Positions 25,905-34,767 of a DNA stretch of 50,561 nucleotides are shown here, piece by piece. The notes under the pieces are model-generated. The model did no database searches, was not told the origin of the DNA, and saw only the letters and a list, made by a program, of their open reading frames with translations. The DNA comes from Cytophagales bacterium (lineage in GTDB: Bacteria > Bacteroidota > Bacteroidia > Cytophagales > CCMP332). The translations under genes and the position numbers were made by a program. The stretch's first letter is position 1; each line of letters opens with the position of its first letter. The DNA lies in the NCBI GenBank assembly GCA_028279065.1, contig JANQSY010000054.1, positions 1 through 50,561 on the forward strand, given 5' to 3'.

Positions 25905-26771
25905 TTATTTTGAAGCAAATCTGTAGGTAAGGTTAACCCCAGATCCACCCCCGGCAGGGATCATTGGAGAGATAGCCAGATTATGAAAGAATTTAGACTT
26001 ATGAATTTGTGGGACACCAATTCCAACCAGCGCACCGATCACATACCCCGTAATCAGATCTGTAGGAAAGTGCTTTCCAGCCCTCAATCGGAAATATGCG
26101 GTATAAATGGCTGGCAGGGTAGCTGCACCATAGAGCAAGGCCCATTTTTTCCTTAATCCGGGATGGTAATCACTAAGGACTTTTACAATGAAGAAGGTAC
26201 TAACAGTCACTGTAGACACATGACCACTGAAAAATGAATCGGTTGATTTTACTCCTTCCTTTCTTTCTGTGGTTTCATCAGGGTTATAAACGAATGGCCT
26301 TTTCCTCCTGATAGGAATTGCCGCCGCCAGGTATAGGGCCGCATTTATCCCTTGAGTTTCAATGTACATAATGGTCAGATTGAGGAAGTTCTTTCGCAGA
26401 GTCCTGTCTGCTGCCATAAATACCAATGGGATAGCTGGGCCTATTCTTAAACCATAATCCGATAGTTCATGCGCCTCGTCTGCAAATGCAGGGTCCTGCC
26501 TTGCCGCTATTCTGTCAAATGGAATTACGTCTTCGGGTGTCAGATCCTTGTAATCTTCGTATTCAAGGGTAGGAAGATTGAAAAGGTAGTCCTGCCCCCA
26601 TATATTAAAAGCGTGTGTGGCTGCGGCTACAGGAATATCGATCCAATAATTTAAAGCATAAACGGAATCCTTTCGCTTGGATTGAGCTTCTGTTTCAAAA
26701 CCCAGTCCCAAAATGAAGGTCACTACAAGGATTAATTTTGACAGTGGTAATTTTTTGCTCTTCCTTCCCAA
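25905..26771 (-). CDS. PAP2-superfamily phosphatase
   Basis: 288 residues with a signal peptide or first TM (to EAQ) and several membrane helices. The acid-phosphatase signature is visible in order: RRKRP (155-159), SFFSGH (179-184) and RLRAGKHFPTD (228-238). It would hydrolyse a lipid phosphate such as undecaprenyl diphosphate or phosphatidate on the periplasmic side. It stands alone upstream of the small membrane protein. Confidence 0.9.
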   Translation of the reverse strand: MGRKSKKLPLSKLILVVTFILGLGFETEAQSKRKDSVYALNYWIDIPVAAATHAFNIWGQDYLFNLPTLEYEDYKDLTPEDVIPFDRIAARQDPAFADEAHELSDYGLRIGPAIPLVFMAADRTLRKNFLNLTIMYIETQGINAALYLAAAIPIRRKRPFVYNPDETTERKEGVKSTDSFFSGHVSTVTVSTFFIVKVLSDYHPGLRKKWALLYGAATLPAIYTAYFRLRAGKHFPTDLITGYVIGALVGIGVPQIHKSKFFHNLAISPMIPAGGGSGVNLTYRFASK

Positions 26772-26828
26772 TGTTCTAAAAAAACAGCAATATATGGCGG
26801 AAGTTTTTGTAGGGAAAAGAATAGAGGA

Positions 26829-28259
26829 TCAAAGGAGTTTATTTAAAGCCTCCGAGATCATTTCGAGAGCTTTATTAATTGTGGAGATTTTTGTCCTAAA
26901 TGAAAGGATCGCTATGCGTATCAAAAACCTTTCATTTAGTATGGTTGAGCTTAAAAACACCCTTCCATCCAGGTGTATCAATTCCATAAGCTTCTGATTG
27001 AATTCATTTTCATTTCCATTTGGAAAGGGGTAATAAAAGTAGCTTACGGAAAGGTCCGGTTCTGGCCCAATGATAAAACCCATATCCTGGAGTTTTTCTC
27101 TGAAATACTGTGTGAGAAGAAGTTTTTCTTCCAAGCATGCCTTGAACGGCTTGATCCCATGAAATTGTAGGGGCAACCAGATCCTCATTCCTCTGAAATG
27201 CTTAGTTAATTCTGGTGAGACATCGGCAGGATTATCAAAATCATTCTCCTTTATAGCATCCTGCATGTAGTTGGCTGTATAATGATGACTTTTTATTACC
27301 GCCGATCTGTTTTTTACCAAAACAGCACCTGAGCCATAAGGAATGAATAACCCCTTGTGCGGATCCACGACCAAAGAATCCGCCATTTCGATGCCATCCA
27401 ATATGGCCTTCTTGGAATCTACCAGTGTGAAAAATCCACCATAAGCCGCATCCACATGAAACCAGAGTCCGTGACTATTGCAGATCTGACTAATCTCCCT
27501 TAGAGGATCGACCGCGCCTGTGTCGGTGCTTCCCGCTGCAGAAATGACCAGACAGGGTCGGAGGCCCTGCCCCTCATCAGTTCTGATCAGATGAGCAAGG
27601 TTCTGGGCATCCATTCTGTAATTCTCATCAAGGCTGACCTCCCTGAGGTGAACCCCCCATAAACCAATGATCCTGAGGGCTTTTAGGATGCTATGATGGG
27701 CTTGTTGGCTGACATAAACAACACAGTTCTTTATTTCCGATCCCAATATTCCATGGTGATCCCGGGCGGCTATCAGGCCGATGAGATTTGCAACAGAACC
27801 CCCTGAAGTCAGGTTTCCGACCGAGTCTTTTGGAAAACCGAAAATCTCTTTCAACCAGACCAGAACGGCTTCCTCGATATTGGCAGCGCCTGGAGAGGCA
27901 AATTGTATACCTGCATATTCGTTGGTGATATCGGCCAGAAAATCCCCGAGCGAGGACATAAAAAGACCTCCTCCGGGAATGTAGCCAAGGTGCCCTCCCG
28001 AAGCGCCGTTTATGCCAATTGAGGCTACCTGATCCTCATAAAGATTTATGATTTCCTCAAACGACAGCTTTTGGCCGCTAACCCTTACCTTATCAAGGTC
28101 GGCTTCTCCCTTAACATAGGTCCTGGAGTCGTCGAGGTTTCCATAAAACCTGTCGGCGAATTCTTTTACTTGCTTAATAAAGGACTCACGCTGCACGGGA
28201 TCAGGTTCCAATGACGCTGAGACCTTTTCCAGTTCCTCGATCTTTGAAATCAGGTTCAA
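26829..28259 (-). CDS. Group II PLP-dependent amino-acid decarboxylase
   Basis: 476 residues. TSGGSVANL (151-159) binds the phosphate, HVDAAYGG (268-275) holds the Asp that pairs with the pyridine N, and DPHK (K302) is the Schiff-base lysine. The family covers aromatic-amino-acid, glutamate, DABA and cysteine-sulfinate decarboxylases; the substrate cannot be fixed from the sequence. No Ca- or amine-transporter gene is adjacent. It is the last gene of an operon starting at 30716. Confidence 0.93.
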   Translation of the reverse strand: MNLISKIEELEKVSASLEPDPVQRESFIKQVKEFADRFYGNLDDSRTYVKGEADLDKVRVSGQKLSFEEIINLYEDQVASIGINGASGGHLGYIPGGGLFMSSLGDFLADITNEYAGIQFASPGAANIEEAVLVWLKEIFGFPKDSVGNLTSGGSVANLIGLIAARDHHGILGSEIKNCVVYVSQQAHHSILKALRIIGLWGVHLREVSLDENYRMDAQNLAHLIRTDEGQGLRPCLVISAAGSTDTGAVDPLREISQICNSHGLWFHVDAAYGGFFTLVDSKKAILDGIEMADSLVVDPHKGLFIPYGSGAVLVKNRSAVIKSHHYTANYMQDAIKENDFDNPADVSPELTKHFRGMRIWLPLQFHGIKPFKACLEEKLLLTQYFREKLQDMGFIIGPEPDLSVSYFYYPFPNGNENEFNQKLMELIHLDGRVFLSSTILNERFLIRIAILSFRTKISTINKALEMISEALNKLL

Positions 28260-28266
28260 TTCTTCA

Positions 28267-28611
28267 CTATTTGGGTTTGAGGGTCTTTACGTAAGCAAGG
28301 CTAAGCTCAAAGAATCTTTTTAGCCTTGGGAGGTCTTTCTGGAGGTCCGAAGGGACGCGGGCGTATTCCTTCATCACGCTTCCATGCTGGACATCCAATT
28401 CCGTGTTGAAATCGATCAGGAACTTCTCTCGGTTTTGTTTGTCAAGCCTCAAGGCCAGGGTTCCATCCAGTCCCAGGTAGCTGAACATATGTCCATTCAG
28501 GGAGGTGTAGGGAACCTTTTTTCCCTTTCTTTTTATTTCTGGGAACATGGAAACCAACTCATCATAAAGCTCTATTTGTTCCTTGGGTGGGGTTTCAGCA
28601 CTCATGGGCAT
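28267..28611 (-). CDS. TfoX/YgaC-like small protein
   Basis: 114 residues. KKVPYTSLNGHMFSYLGLDGTLALRLDKQ followed by GSVMKEYARVPSDLQ matches a Bacteroidota protein group whose fold is TfoX-N/YgaC-like. The ATG shares its A... with the TAA of DUF1697 (TAATG), so translation is coupled. Function unknown. The homology is by remembered pattern and needs a profile search. Confidence 0.72.
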   Translation of the reverse strand: MPMSAETPPKEQIELYDELVSMFPEIKRKGKKVPYTSLNGHMFSYLGLDGTLALRLDKQNREKFLIDFNTELDVQHGSVMKEYARVPSDLQKDLPRLKRFFELSLAYVKTLKPK

Positions 28612-29150
28612 TAATTTTTAGCTAGATCTAACATTTTATTCATGGTGTTCAAATTTCTTGTCGTGGCGTTTACCTTGAGTTTAGCCTCAAAGAAATTGTT
28701 GCTCAGTTTGGACTTGGCTGCCCCATTGGCAGCAAATAAGTAGATCCTATCCTCTTTGATCAAGAACTCCTCGGGGTGGTATGCGCTGGGATCAATGGCT
28801 AGAACCCTCTCTTTTTCAGGGATTTCATAGAGCATTATGAAAAAGATCTTCTTTGGATCTCTGGATTCAGGGTCATAGGGGCTTTCAGAAAGGATATCCT
28901 CTATTTCATCTCTTGTTTTTACCAGGCAGGGAACATCGTACCCAAATTTCTCTTTGATCACGGCTTTGACTCCTTCCGAAATTTTATCTCTATCTGAGTC
29001 TTCAGACTTTAGAACCAGGTTCCCACTTTGAACATAGGTCTGAACCCCTTCAAAGCCAGCTTGCTCAAGGGCGGATCTTAGATCGGCCATCTTCATCAGT
29101 TTTTGTCCGCTGATGTTAATTCCTCTCAGAAAAACCACGAAGCAATTCAT
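28611..29150 (-). CDS. DUF1697 protein
   Basis: 179 residues. FVVFLRGINISGQKLMKMADLRSALEQAGFEGVQTYVQSGN is the unmistakable opening of DUF1697, a widespread family of unknown function. Normal length. Coupled to the downstream YgaC-like gene. Confidence 0.93.
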   Translation of the reverse strand: MNCFVVFLRGINISGQKLMKMADLRSALEQAGFEGVQTYVQSGNLVLKSEDSDRDKISEGVKAVIKEKFGYDVPCLVKTRDEIEDILSESPYDPESRDPKKIFFIMLYEIPEKERVLAIDPSAYHPEEFLIKEDRIYLFAANGAAKSKLSNNFFEAKLKVNATTRNLNTMNKMLDLAKN

Positions 29151-29187
29151 CCTTCTAAACTCGGTATTTAGGATTAAAGAACAGGGT

Positions 29188-29853
29188 TTAATTACCTTCT
29201 GGCTTTGGGTATTTCAATTTAATGCCCAGACTAAATGGAGTCCAAAGACAGGCCGGTTTACCAATATATTTCAATCCTTCATTGACCCAGGTATTGCAGG
29301 TATAAAAACCCGTAAAAGAACCTTTGGCAGCATAGAAATCATCCCTTTTGCCATAACTCATTTCAGGAAAGTGGATCTTCTTACCGTCTGGGTCTTCGTC
29401 AAATTTTTTCAGGATATATTCATTTAGGAATTTCAGCTGCTTATCGCAAAGTAGGAGGGGGTACCAGTACTCCTCGCTTTTTTCCAAACGGATGATATGC
29501 ATGGCTGATTCAGTTGGAAGGCACATTGCGATAAAAATGCTGCTGGCTTTCAGATCATCCCAGGTAGGGGTTTGTTCGAAGAAATTCTTATCTCCAAAGC
29601 CAAAGGCAATGAATTTGGTTTCAGGCTGAATGATCAGATTCTCCTTGAGCTCAGGGCTGATCAACTCAATTGGAAGTATGAAGTCTGAATGAATGGCTGA
29701 AGAGGGGGCAAAGTAAACCTTATGTCTTTGCTCGCAATCCGTTTCCTTTTGGGATACGGGGATCAAGCTTATTAATAGAGCAAGAAGCAGATAGCTGAAA
29801 GGAAGGGCCAAAAAGAACAAAAGGATCCGCAGTGGCCATTTGAGGTATTTCAT
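29188..29853 (-). CDS. DUF2459 protein
   Basis: 221 residues with one N-terminal membrane helix (about 9-31). AFGFGDKNFFEQTPTW and YTCNTWVNEGLKYIGKPACLWTPFSLG match DUF2459, a family first noted near urease genes; the Cys-Asn-Thr-Trp segment suggests an NlpC/P60-like or papain-like fold by analogy. Its start overlaps the upstream membrane protein by 4 bp (ATGA). Confidence 0.88.
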   Translation of the reverse strand: MKYLKWPLRILLFFLALPFSYLLLALLISLIPVSQKETDCEQRHKVYFAPSSAIHSDFILPIELISPELKENLIIQPETKFIAFGFGDKNFFEQTPTWDDLKASSIFIAMCLPTESAMHIIRLEKSEEYWYPLLLCDKQLKFLNEYILKKFDEDPDGKKIHFPEMSYGKRDDFYAAKGSFTGFYTCNTWVNEGLKYIGKPACLWTPFSLGIKLKYPKPEGN

Positions 29854-30716
29854 CCAGGTTGTTTACGTCCTGAAAAATAATGCTCGCGGACATAAACCCC
29901 AATAAAGAAAACCAGAAGCCCAAAGATTATGCTTACCTCTAAGCCATGTTCAAACGGGTGGACCCAGATCTCCTTGAACAGGTTCCAGCGCCCCAGGACC
30001 TCAACAAAATTCCAGAAGATGATGACGGTAGGAATGGCGTATCTGATAGCATAATCAAAGGTCTTGATCCGAATGAGATTAAGGAACAAATAAATAGACC
30101 AAAACAGGGAACCGAATGCTACCAGGTAGGTGAGAGGGTGTCGATCCCCCGCAATATCCTTATCATAAACCAGGAGCAAGACTAGGTAAAAGAACCATAG
30201 CACCATTATGGTCTCGATGAAGGTGATCACAGCAACCGGCTTATTGGGTCCACTGCTTTGAGGTTTGATATGCTTGTGGATCTTGAACAGCCTTTGGAAC
30301 CAGTTAAAGAATTGACATCTGGTTTGAGTGAAAAGGAAAACAAGTAGCATACAACCCAGCAAACCAAGTGAAGAAATCATCACCAGGTACTCTGGCTTTG
30401 TGGCTATCTCACCATCTTCAATTAACGGTTGGACTCCTTGTTTTTCTGCTACCCATACAAATGAGAATTCCACCCACCCCGTCCACACTAAAACCCCTGA
30501 AAGCAGACCAAGGATTGTAGCCATTGATCTCTTGGTGTTGTTTCGTATTCCAATTGCAAGTAATAAGACCCCTAGGGCCCCGATCAGGAATGCGTTTGTA
30601 AATTTTTGCGCTGGCCAAAGCTCCTCGGTAAGGATCATCAAAGTATGGCCTAAGGGCATAAGAAGCAGGACGATAAGAAAAGAAAACAGGCCAAAACGCA
30701 TTGATTTGAGATTCAT
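29850..30716 (-). CDS. Multi-pass membrane protein of unknown function
   Basis: About 288 residues from the ATG at 30716 (earlier open start at 30737 falls in the promoter). Seven to eight hydrophobic segments. No family recognised. It opens the operon to 26829 and lies under the palindrome at 30740-30762. Confidence 0.7.
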   Translation of the reverse strand: MNLKSMRFGLFSFLIVLLLMPLGHTLMILTEELWPAQKFTNAFLIGALGVLLLAIGIRNNTKRSMATILGLLSGVLVWTGWVEFSFVWVAEKQGVQPLIEDGEIATKPEYLVMISSLGLLGCMLLVFLFTQTRCQFFNWFQRLFKIHKHIKPQSSGPNKPVAVITFIETIMVLWFFYLVLLLVYDKDIAGDRHPLTYLVAFGSLFWSIYLFLNLIRIKTFDYAIRYAIPTVIIFWNFVEVLGRWNLFKEIWVHPFEHGLEVSIIFGLLVFFIGVYVREHYFSGRKQPG

Positions 30717-30734
30717 TTGATAGAATTTCTGCCA

Positions 30735-30762
30735 CAAAATTATTTAGAATAATTCTAAATAA
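30735..30762 (-). promoter_or_regulatory. Promoter with a Fur/DtxR-like operator
   Basis: TTATTTAGAAT (30740-30750) and ATTCTAAATAA (30752-30762) form a perfect 23-bp dyad around one central A; its core is a 7-1-7 dyad as in Fur/PerR boxes. On the minus strand TAATTTTG (30742 to 30735), a perfect -7 box, overlaps the dyad. A repressor there would block initiation; the predicted leader is about 15 nt. Confidence 0.7.
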
Positions 30763-30846
30763 GTCGATTCCAATGTTAACTTTCTCTTTTTTTTTTGCCC
30801 CGCTGCTCAAGATCAATACTTTAGGGATCTTCAAAAACCTTAAATC

Positions 30847-31461
30847 ATGAGAAATTCAATCTTGGTCATTTTTTCTTTTCTTTTTTCATTATCCGTAGAA
30901 GCCCAAAAGGGGGAATGGATTACCGGTGGGAATATAAGTTTCTCCATCTTGAACCAGGATTTTGATAATAATGTGGTTCAATTTAATAGCGGCACCAGGG
31001 GCATATACTTTGGAATTGCACCAGAAATTGCTTGGTCATTTGCAAAAACATGGCAGTTAGGACTAGGAATACCTTATGGTTATTCCCACACCAAGCGAAA
31101 ACTTAATAACGGCACCTATTCATATGAATCCCATAGCCTTGGAGCCGAGATAATTTTGCGGAAATTCTTCCCTGTTACCAATTTTTTTAGCCCCTTTCTT
31201 GACTTGAATGGATTTTACCGAGGAAACTGGGGAGATGGAACATTTGTGGGAGAATCTACAATTTATGGAACTAATCTTGCTTTAGGAGCTTCTTTTGGAA
31301 TTGCTAGCAGGTTTAAGTTCTTTTTTTCCTATGACATGTTATTCTATAATTTCCAGGATAATGATGGGGATAGTTTTTGGACCACTTATGGATTTAGCGC
31401 ATTTCCCAGTGGTGGCTTGAATTTTGGGCTCTATTATGTTATTCGTCCCAGTCCAAATTAG
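30847..31461 (+). CDS. Outer-membrane beta-barrel protein
   Basis: 204 residues with a signal peptide ending near VEAQK. Alternating amphipathic strands (WITGGNISFSI, WQLGLGIPYGYS, GLNFGLYYVIR) indicate an eight-stranded-type barrel as in OmpW/OmpX-like proteins. No enzyme motif. It diverges from the metal-operator promoter, which lies 85 bp upstream and could affect it too. Its 3' end overlaps the convergent radical SAM gene by 23 bp. Confidence 0.8.
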   Translation: MRNSILVIFSFLFSLSVEAQKGEWITGGNISFSILNQDFDNNVVQFNSGTRGIYFGIAPEIAWSFAKTWQLGLGIPYGYSHTKRKLNNGTYSYESHSLGAEIILRKFFPVTNFFSPFLDLNGFYRGNWGDGTFVGESTIYGTNLALGASFGIASRFKFFFSYDMLFYNFQDNDGDSFWTTYGFSAFPSGGLNFGLYYVIRPSPN

Positions 31462-32365
31462 TTTGGGCATTCTGAAGAATCGAATTTGGGATGCCATACT
31501 TTTTTGAGAGCTCCGCCATCTTTTTGTAAAAAGCCTCTTTGTAAAAATCCGGCATTTCATCTGAATTATTGAACCAATTTTCATACTTGCACAACAGGTC
31601 CGGAAAATGCTTTTTGATCGCACCAAGAACCAGGACCTTACAGTCTGCTTTTTCACTTCCATAAAGTCCTAGTGTGGCCGGGAGGACATAGTCCAGATCT
31701 AATTTTTTGAAGGTGGAAAACAATAATTCCAGGCTCTCTCCGGTATCTGAAATGAAGGGGAGCAGAGGCATAAGGCTGATCCCGGTTTTGAAACCCGCCT
31801 TTTTCATTTTTTCAACAGCAAGTAATCTTTTGCTTGGAGGGGTTGCTCCGGGTTCAAAGATCTTGGCAACATGGTCCTCAAGAGTTGAAAATGAAAAGGA
31901 AATGATAGTTCCTACCCTCAATTTTTCCTGAAGATCTTCCGGAAGTATGGCTTTTCGATCTATCTCCTTCAATAGATCAATATCTCTGACGATAAGGTCT
32001 GACCTCGTGATCATATGAACCGGGAACCTATGTTTTAGAATGACCTCGAGTAATCTCCTTGTCAGCTTGATCTCCTTCTCGATCTTGACATAAGGGTCTG
32101 TTGCCGAAGCCACAACTATGATACCGTATTGTCCCTTTTTAGCCCTGTTTCCTAGTTGTTTGTCCAGTAACTCAGGAGCATTGACCTTAATGGTCATGGC
32201 GCTGTCCATGTGCTCTCCGTACTTGCTTCCACGGATATAGCAGAAAAGGCAATTGAATGAACATGCATAGAAGGGGTTAATGGTATAATCATCGAGGAAC
32301 CAGGGATCCTTCCTTTTGGTCTTATTTAGGATGCTCTTGGCTTCAACCTCCTTTGGCATATGCAT
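31439..32365 (-). CDS. Spore-photolyase-like radical SAM protein
   Basis: 308 residues. NPFYACSFNCLFCYIRG carries the Cx3Cx2C cluster motif (C35, C39, C42), and VVASATDPYVKIEKEIKLTRRLLEVILKH and TRSDLIVRDIDLL match the Rv2578c/SplB-like group. It should bind [4Fe-4S] and SAM. The true substrate is unknown; DNA repair is suggested by similarity and by overlap (23 bp) with the AlkD-like gene upstream. Confidence 0.88.
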   Translation of the reverse strand: MHMPKEVEAKSILNKTKRKDPWFLDDYTINPFYACSFNCLFCYIRGSKYGEHMDSAMTIKVNAPELLDKQLGNRAKKGQYGIIVVASATDPYVKIEKEIKLTRRLLEVILKHRFPVHMITRSDLIVRDIDLLKEIDRKAILPEDLQEKLRVGTIISFSFSTLEDHVAKIFEPGATPPSKRLLAVEKMKKAGFKTGISLMPLLPFISDTGESLELLFSTFKKLDLDYVLPATLGLYGSEKADCKVLVLGAIKKHFPDLLCKYENWFNNSDEMPDFYKEAFYKKMAELSKKYGIPNSILQNAQTNLDWDE

Positions 32366-33068
32366 TTCTTTCCAAACCGATCCTAACCTTCCTTATAAAC
32401 CAGGCTCCGGTTCCCTTGTCTTCAAAAATGATCTCAGCATTCTCTTTGATTATATCAGGGTGGAATTTTGCGACGGTTTTAGCGGCCCAGCCAATTCCTG
32501 ATTTGACCATGGGTTGCTTTGAAGATCTCAACTCCAAAAGAAGTTTGAAAGCCCTTTTTACTTTTCCCTTTTCCAAGCCTTTTTTGGTGGCATAATGAAC
32601 TCCTGGACCTATTGCCCTCACAACCCATGGATCTTCATGATCCTTAAGTATTTCCAATTCCCTTAGGGCACTTTCAAATCCCTGCAGAAGCCCAACCCCA
32701 AAGACCCGTTCTCCGATTATATCGCTGACATACCACTGACCTCCCTTTGAAATAATTTTTGAAGCATGGTCAAAGGATTCTTCAAGGTCTGTTGTCATCC
32801 TCTTTTGAAGCACAATCCCGATAATAACATTTCCTCCTATGCTCCCTTCTTTAGAGATCTTATGACAAAGGCTTAATTGTTCCTTGGGTCTCATTGCATC
32901 AAATAGAAGTTCTGCCGTGAATTCCAATAAAGGGAATCTGACTTTGGCGTTGAGAATTGTCTTTTGGAGCTCAAGAGATAAAGCCTCAATTCCTCCCTGT
33001 TCGTATTGTTCTATTATTTGCTGTACATGAGCTTTGATCTCGCCTTTTCCGGTGATGGATTCAATCAC
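32343..33068 (-). CDS. AlkD-like HEAT-repeat (DNA alkylation repair) protein
   Basis: 241 residues of helical pairs. DPWVVRAIGPGVHYATKKGLEKGKVKRAFKLL and PMVKSGIGWAAKTVAKFHPD resemble the DNA alkylation repair (AlkC/AlkD) repeats. A HEAT-repeat glycosylase would remove 3-methyladenine or 7-methylguanine. The start is a GTG at 33068, 6 bp after the AlaDH/PNT-like stop. Confidence 0.78.
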   Translation of the reverse strand: MIESITGKGEIKAHVQQIIEQYEQGGIEALSLELQKTILNAKVRFPLLEFTAELLFDAMRPKEQLSLCHKISKEGSIGGNVIIGIVLQKRMTTDLEESFDHASKIISKGGQWYVSDIIGERVFGVGLLQGFESALRELEILKDHEDPWVVRAIGPGVHYATKKGLEKGKVKRAFKLLLELRSSKQPMVKSGIGWAAKTVAKFHPDIIKENAEIIFEDKGTGAWFIRKVRIGLERNAYAKGG

Positions 33069-33074
33069 AATAAT

Positions 33075-34247
33075 TCAAGCCCTTTCCAATGGATTGATTG
33101 CACCATAAAGTGCGTCATTCATGCTGGAAGTCTTTAGTTCTTCCGGCTCTCGGATCCCCTCATAGCCATTTTGTGCGAGGAATTCCAGGATAGGCCTAAC
33201 CTGCCTTGAATAGATCTCCACATTGGCCAGCCTATCCTTGTTGGTCCCATAAGATGGCCAGGAGTAGGAACTGACCACGGTCCTTCTTTGATTTGGGTTC
33301 AACTGGTATTGGTCTGGTACATAATCCGTGTCGGTGAATTCCGGGCTGTCCTTTTTGAACCTTGGAAGTTTATAGTCCTTATCCTTTCCGGTTGGTACCC
33401 CTTCTATACCCTTTACCACAGGCACTTCTCCTGTGAGATCATATTTGTCAGCTGTGATATCCACGATGACCGAATCCTCTTTCATCAATTCGAGTTGGGT
33501 TTGGTCAATAATGTGGTTTTGATTTACGCCTTCTGGACGGTAGCTGGCGTCTACCAAGAGGTCTGCGTGAGGCATAACCTGCCGGTTTATGAATTCCTTG
33601 TCAGGAGTTTCATACATTCCAAGAACCTCCACAATGATCTTGGGATTCCCACGATCTATCAGTTCCTGCCGCAATCCGGTGTATTGAAAATTCGAAAGGG
33701 CATCTATCGCATTCCTTCCAACCATACCGGTTCCCATCACAAAGGCTTTGATCTCATCCCTGTCCTTTGAGAACCATTTTTCATCACCCCAGCTCTCCCT
33801 CAAGGCGATCAAACCTGCCTTGATTGCATTAAAACTTGTAGCCTTCAGATCTTCCACCATCCTTCTGCCGGTTGAAGGTTCCTTGGCCTCATCCAGAGAA
33901 ATGGTTTTAACGCCTTTTTCGAAAAATTGCCTGTTCCTTGATTCGTGGGTGTTATAATGCAAGAAGGCCAAAAGGCATTGCCCGGGTTGCAGCATTTCGA
34001 TCTCCCTGGCCGATAAGGTGGTGATAGCAACAATATAATCGGATTCCGAAAAAAGATCAGCCTTGTTAAGGACCTCCACATTATCCACCAGATAATCCTT
34101 TTCCGAAAAGCCTATATCTTCCCCATAACCTTCTTCAATAATGATTCTGGTATCAGGATATTTAGCAATGGCGTGAATAAGGTCAGGTGGATATCCCCGC
34201 CTTACACCTTTCACCAGATCCATATCTGGGAATCCGAATGTCCTCAT
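33075..34247 (-). CDS. Alanine dehydrogenase / PNT-family protein
   Basis: 390 residues. The N-terminal part resembles AlaDH/PNT substrate-binding domain (RRGYPPDLIHAIAKYPDTRIIIEEGYGEDIGF and CLLAFLHYNTHESRNRQFFEKGVKTISLDEA), and VMGTGMVGRNAIDAL is a GxGxxG NAD loop. The segment VDASYRPEGVNQNHIIDQTQLELMKEDSVIVDIT matches the family. The exact reaction is uncertain: alanine, saccharopine-like or other amino-acid dehydrogenation. Confidence 0.83.
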   Translation of the reverse strand: MRTFGFPDMDLVKGVRRGYPPDLIHAIAKYPDTRIIIEEGYGEDIGFSEKDYLVDNVEVLNKADLFSESDYIVAITTLSAREIEMLQPGQCLLAFLHYNTHESRNRQFFEKGVKTISLDEAKEPSTGRRMVEDLKATSFNAIKAGLIALRESWGDEKWFSKDRDEIKAFVMGTGMVGRNAIDALSNFQYTGLRQELIDRGNPKIIVEVLGMYETPDKEFINRQVMPHADLLVDASYRPEGVNQNHIIDQTQLELMKEDSVIVDITADKYDLTGEVPVVKGIEGVPTGKDKDYKLPRFKKDSPEFTDTDYVPDQYQLNPNQRRTVVSSYSWPSYGTNKDRLANVEIYSRQVRPILEFLAQNGYEGIREPEELKTSSMNDALYGAINPLERA

Positions 34248-34254
34248 AGAAGTG

Positions 34255-34641
34255 TTATTTTTTGATGTACGAAAGTATCTCTTCTTTTTTCATAATGGCT
34301 ATGATCAGGCAGGAAATAAATACTCCCATGGCCAACATAAATAATGCCCCTCCATCATTATTGAAAACAATTCCCAAAATGAAAATGTGCGAAAATATCG
34401 CACCCGAAATAATGCCCAGTCCAAGAACGGATCCTATGGCTGTGGTCCTTGGATAAAGGAGCAGAATTGCGGTGATCAACTCAACAATTCCAAGCCCTAT
34501 CCTTCCCCAGGGTTCAACTCCAAGGGTAGAGAACAATAGGACCGAATCCGGATGAGCCGTGAACTTGAAGAATAGGGTTTGTAAAAGGATGACCGCAGCG
34601 ATGATCGAAAGGACGCGGATCACAATTTTTTGATTTTTCAT
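34255..34641 (-). CDS. DoxX-family membrane protein
   Basis: 128 residues from the ATG at 34641, with four hydrophobic segments: AAVILLQTLFFKFTAHPDSV, GRIGLGIVELITAILLLYPR, and two more. This is the DoxX/SURF4-like four-helix fold, often tied to redox or sulfur stress. A longer frame to 34767 covers the terminator of the upstream gene and is rejected. It leads the operon to 31439. Confidence 0.8.
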   Translation of the reverse strand: MKNQKIVIRVLSIIAAVILLQTLFFKFTAHPDSVLLFSTLGVEPWGRIGLGIVELITAILLLYPRTTAIGSVLGLGIISGAIFSHIFILGIVFNNDGGALFMLAMGVFISCLIIAIMKKEEILSYIKK

Positions 34642-34685
34642 TGCTTTTAATTTCTGTGGCAAGAAACAAACCGAGTACCAAAAAT

Positions 34686-34714
34686 TGAAAAAATCCCCTT
34701 GCAATAGGGGATTT
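34686..34714 (-). terminator. Rho-independent terminator after the DUF4199 gene
   Basis: AAATCCCCT (34691-34699) and AGGGGATTT (34706-34714) form a 9-bp perfect stem with a 6-base loop. On the minus strand the stem is followed by a T-run and more T-rich sequence. It lies 54 bp after the DUF4199 stop. Confidence 0.82.
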
Positions 34715-34767
34715 GTCGTGGGTGTAACATTTACCTCTAAAGGAGAATTCTGACATCTCCAATCCAA

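Noticed and set aside
34642-34767. N-terminal extension of the DoxX-family protein
   Set aside because: The extra 42 codons cover a perfect terminator hairpin and the residues do not match the family.
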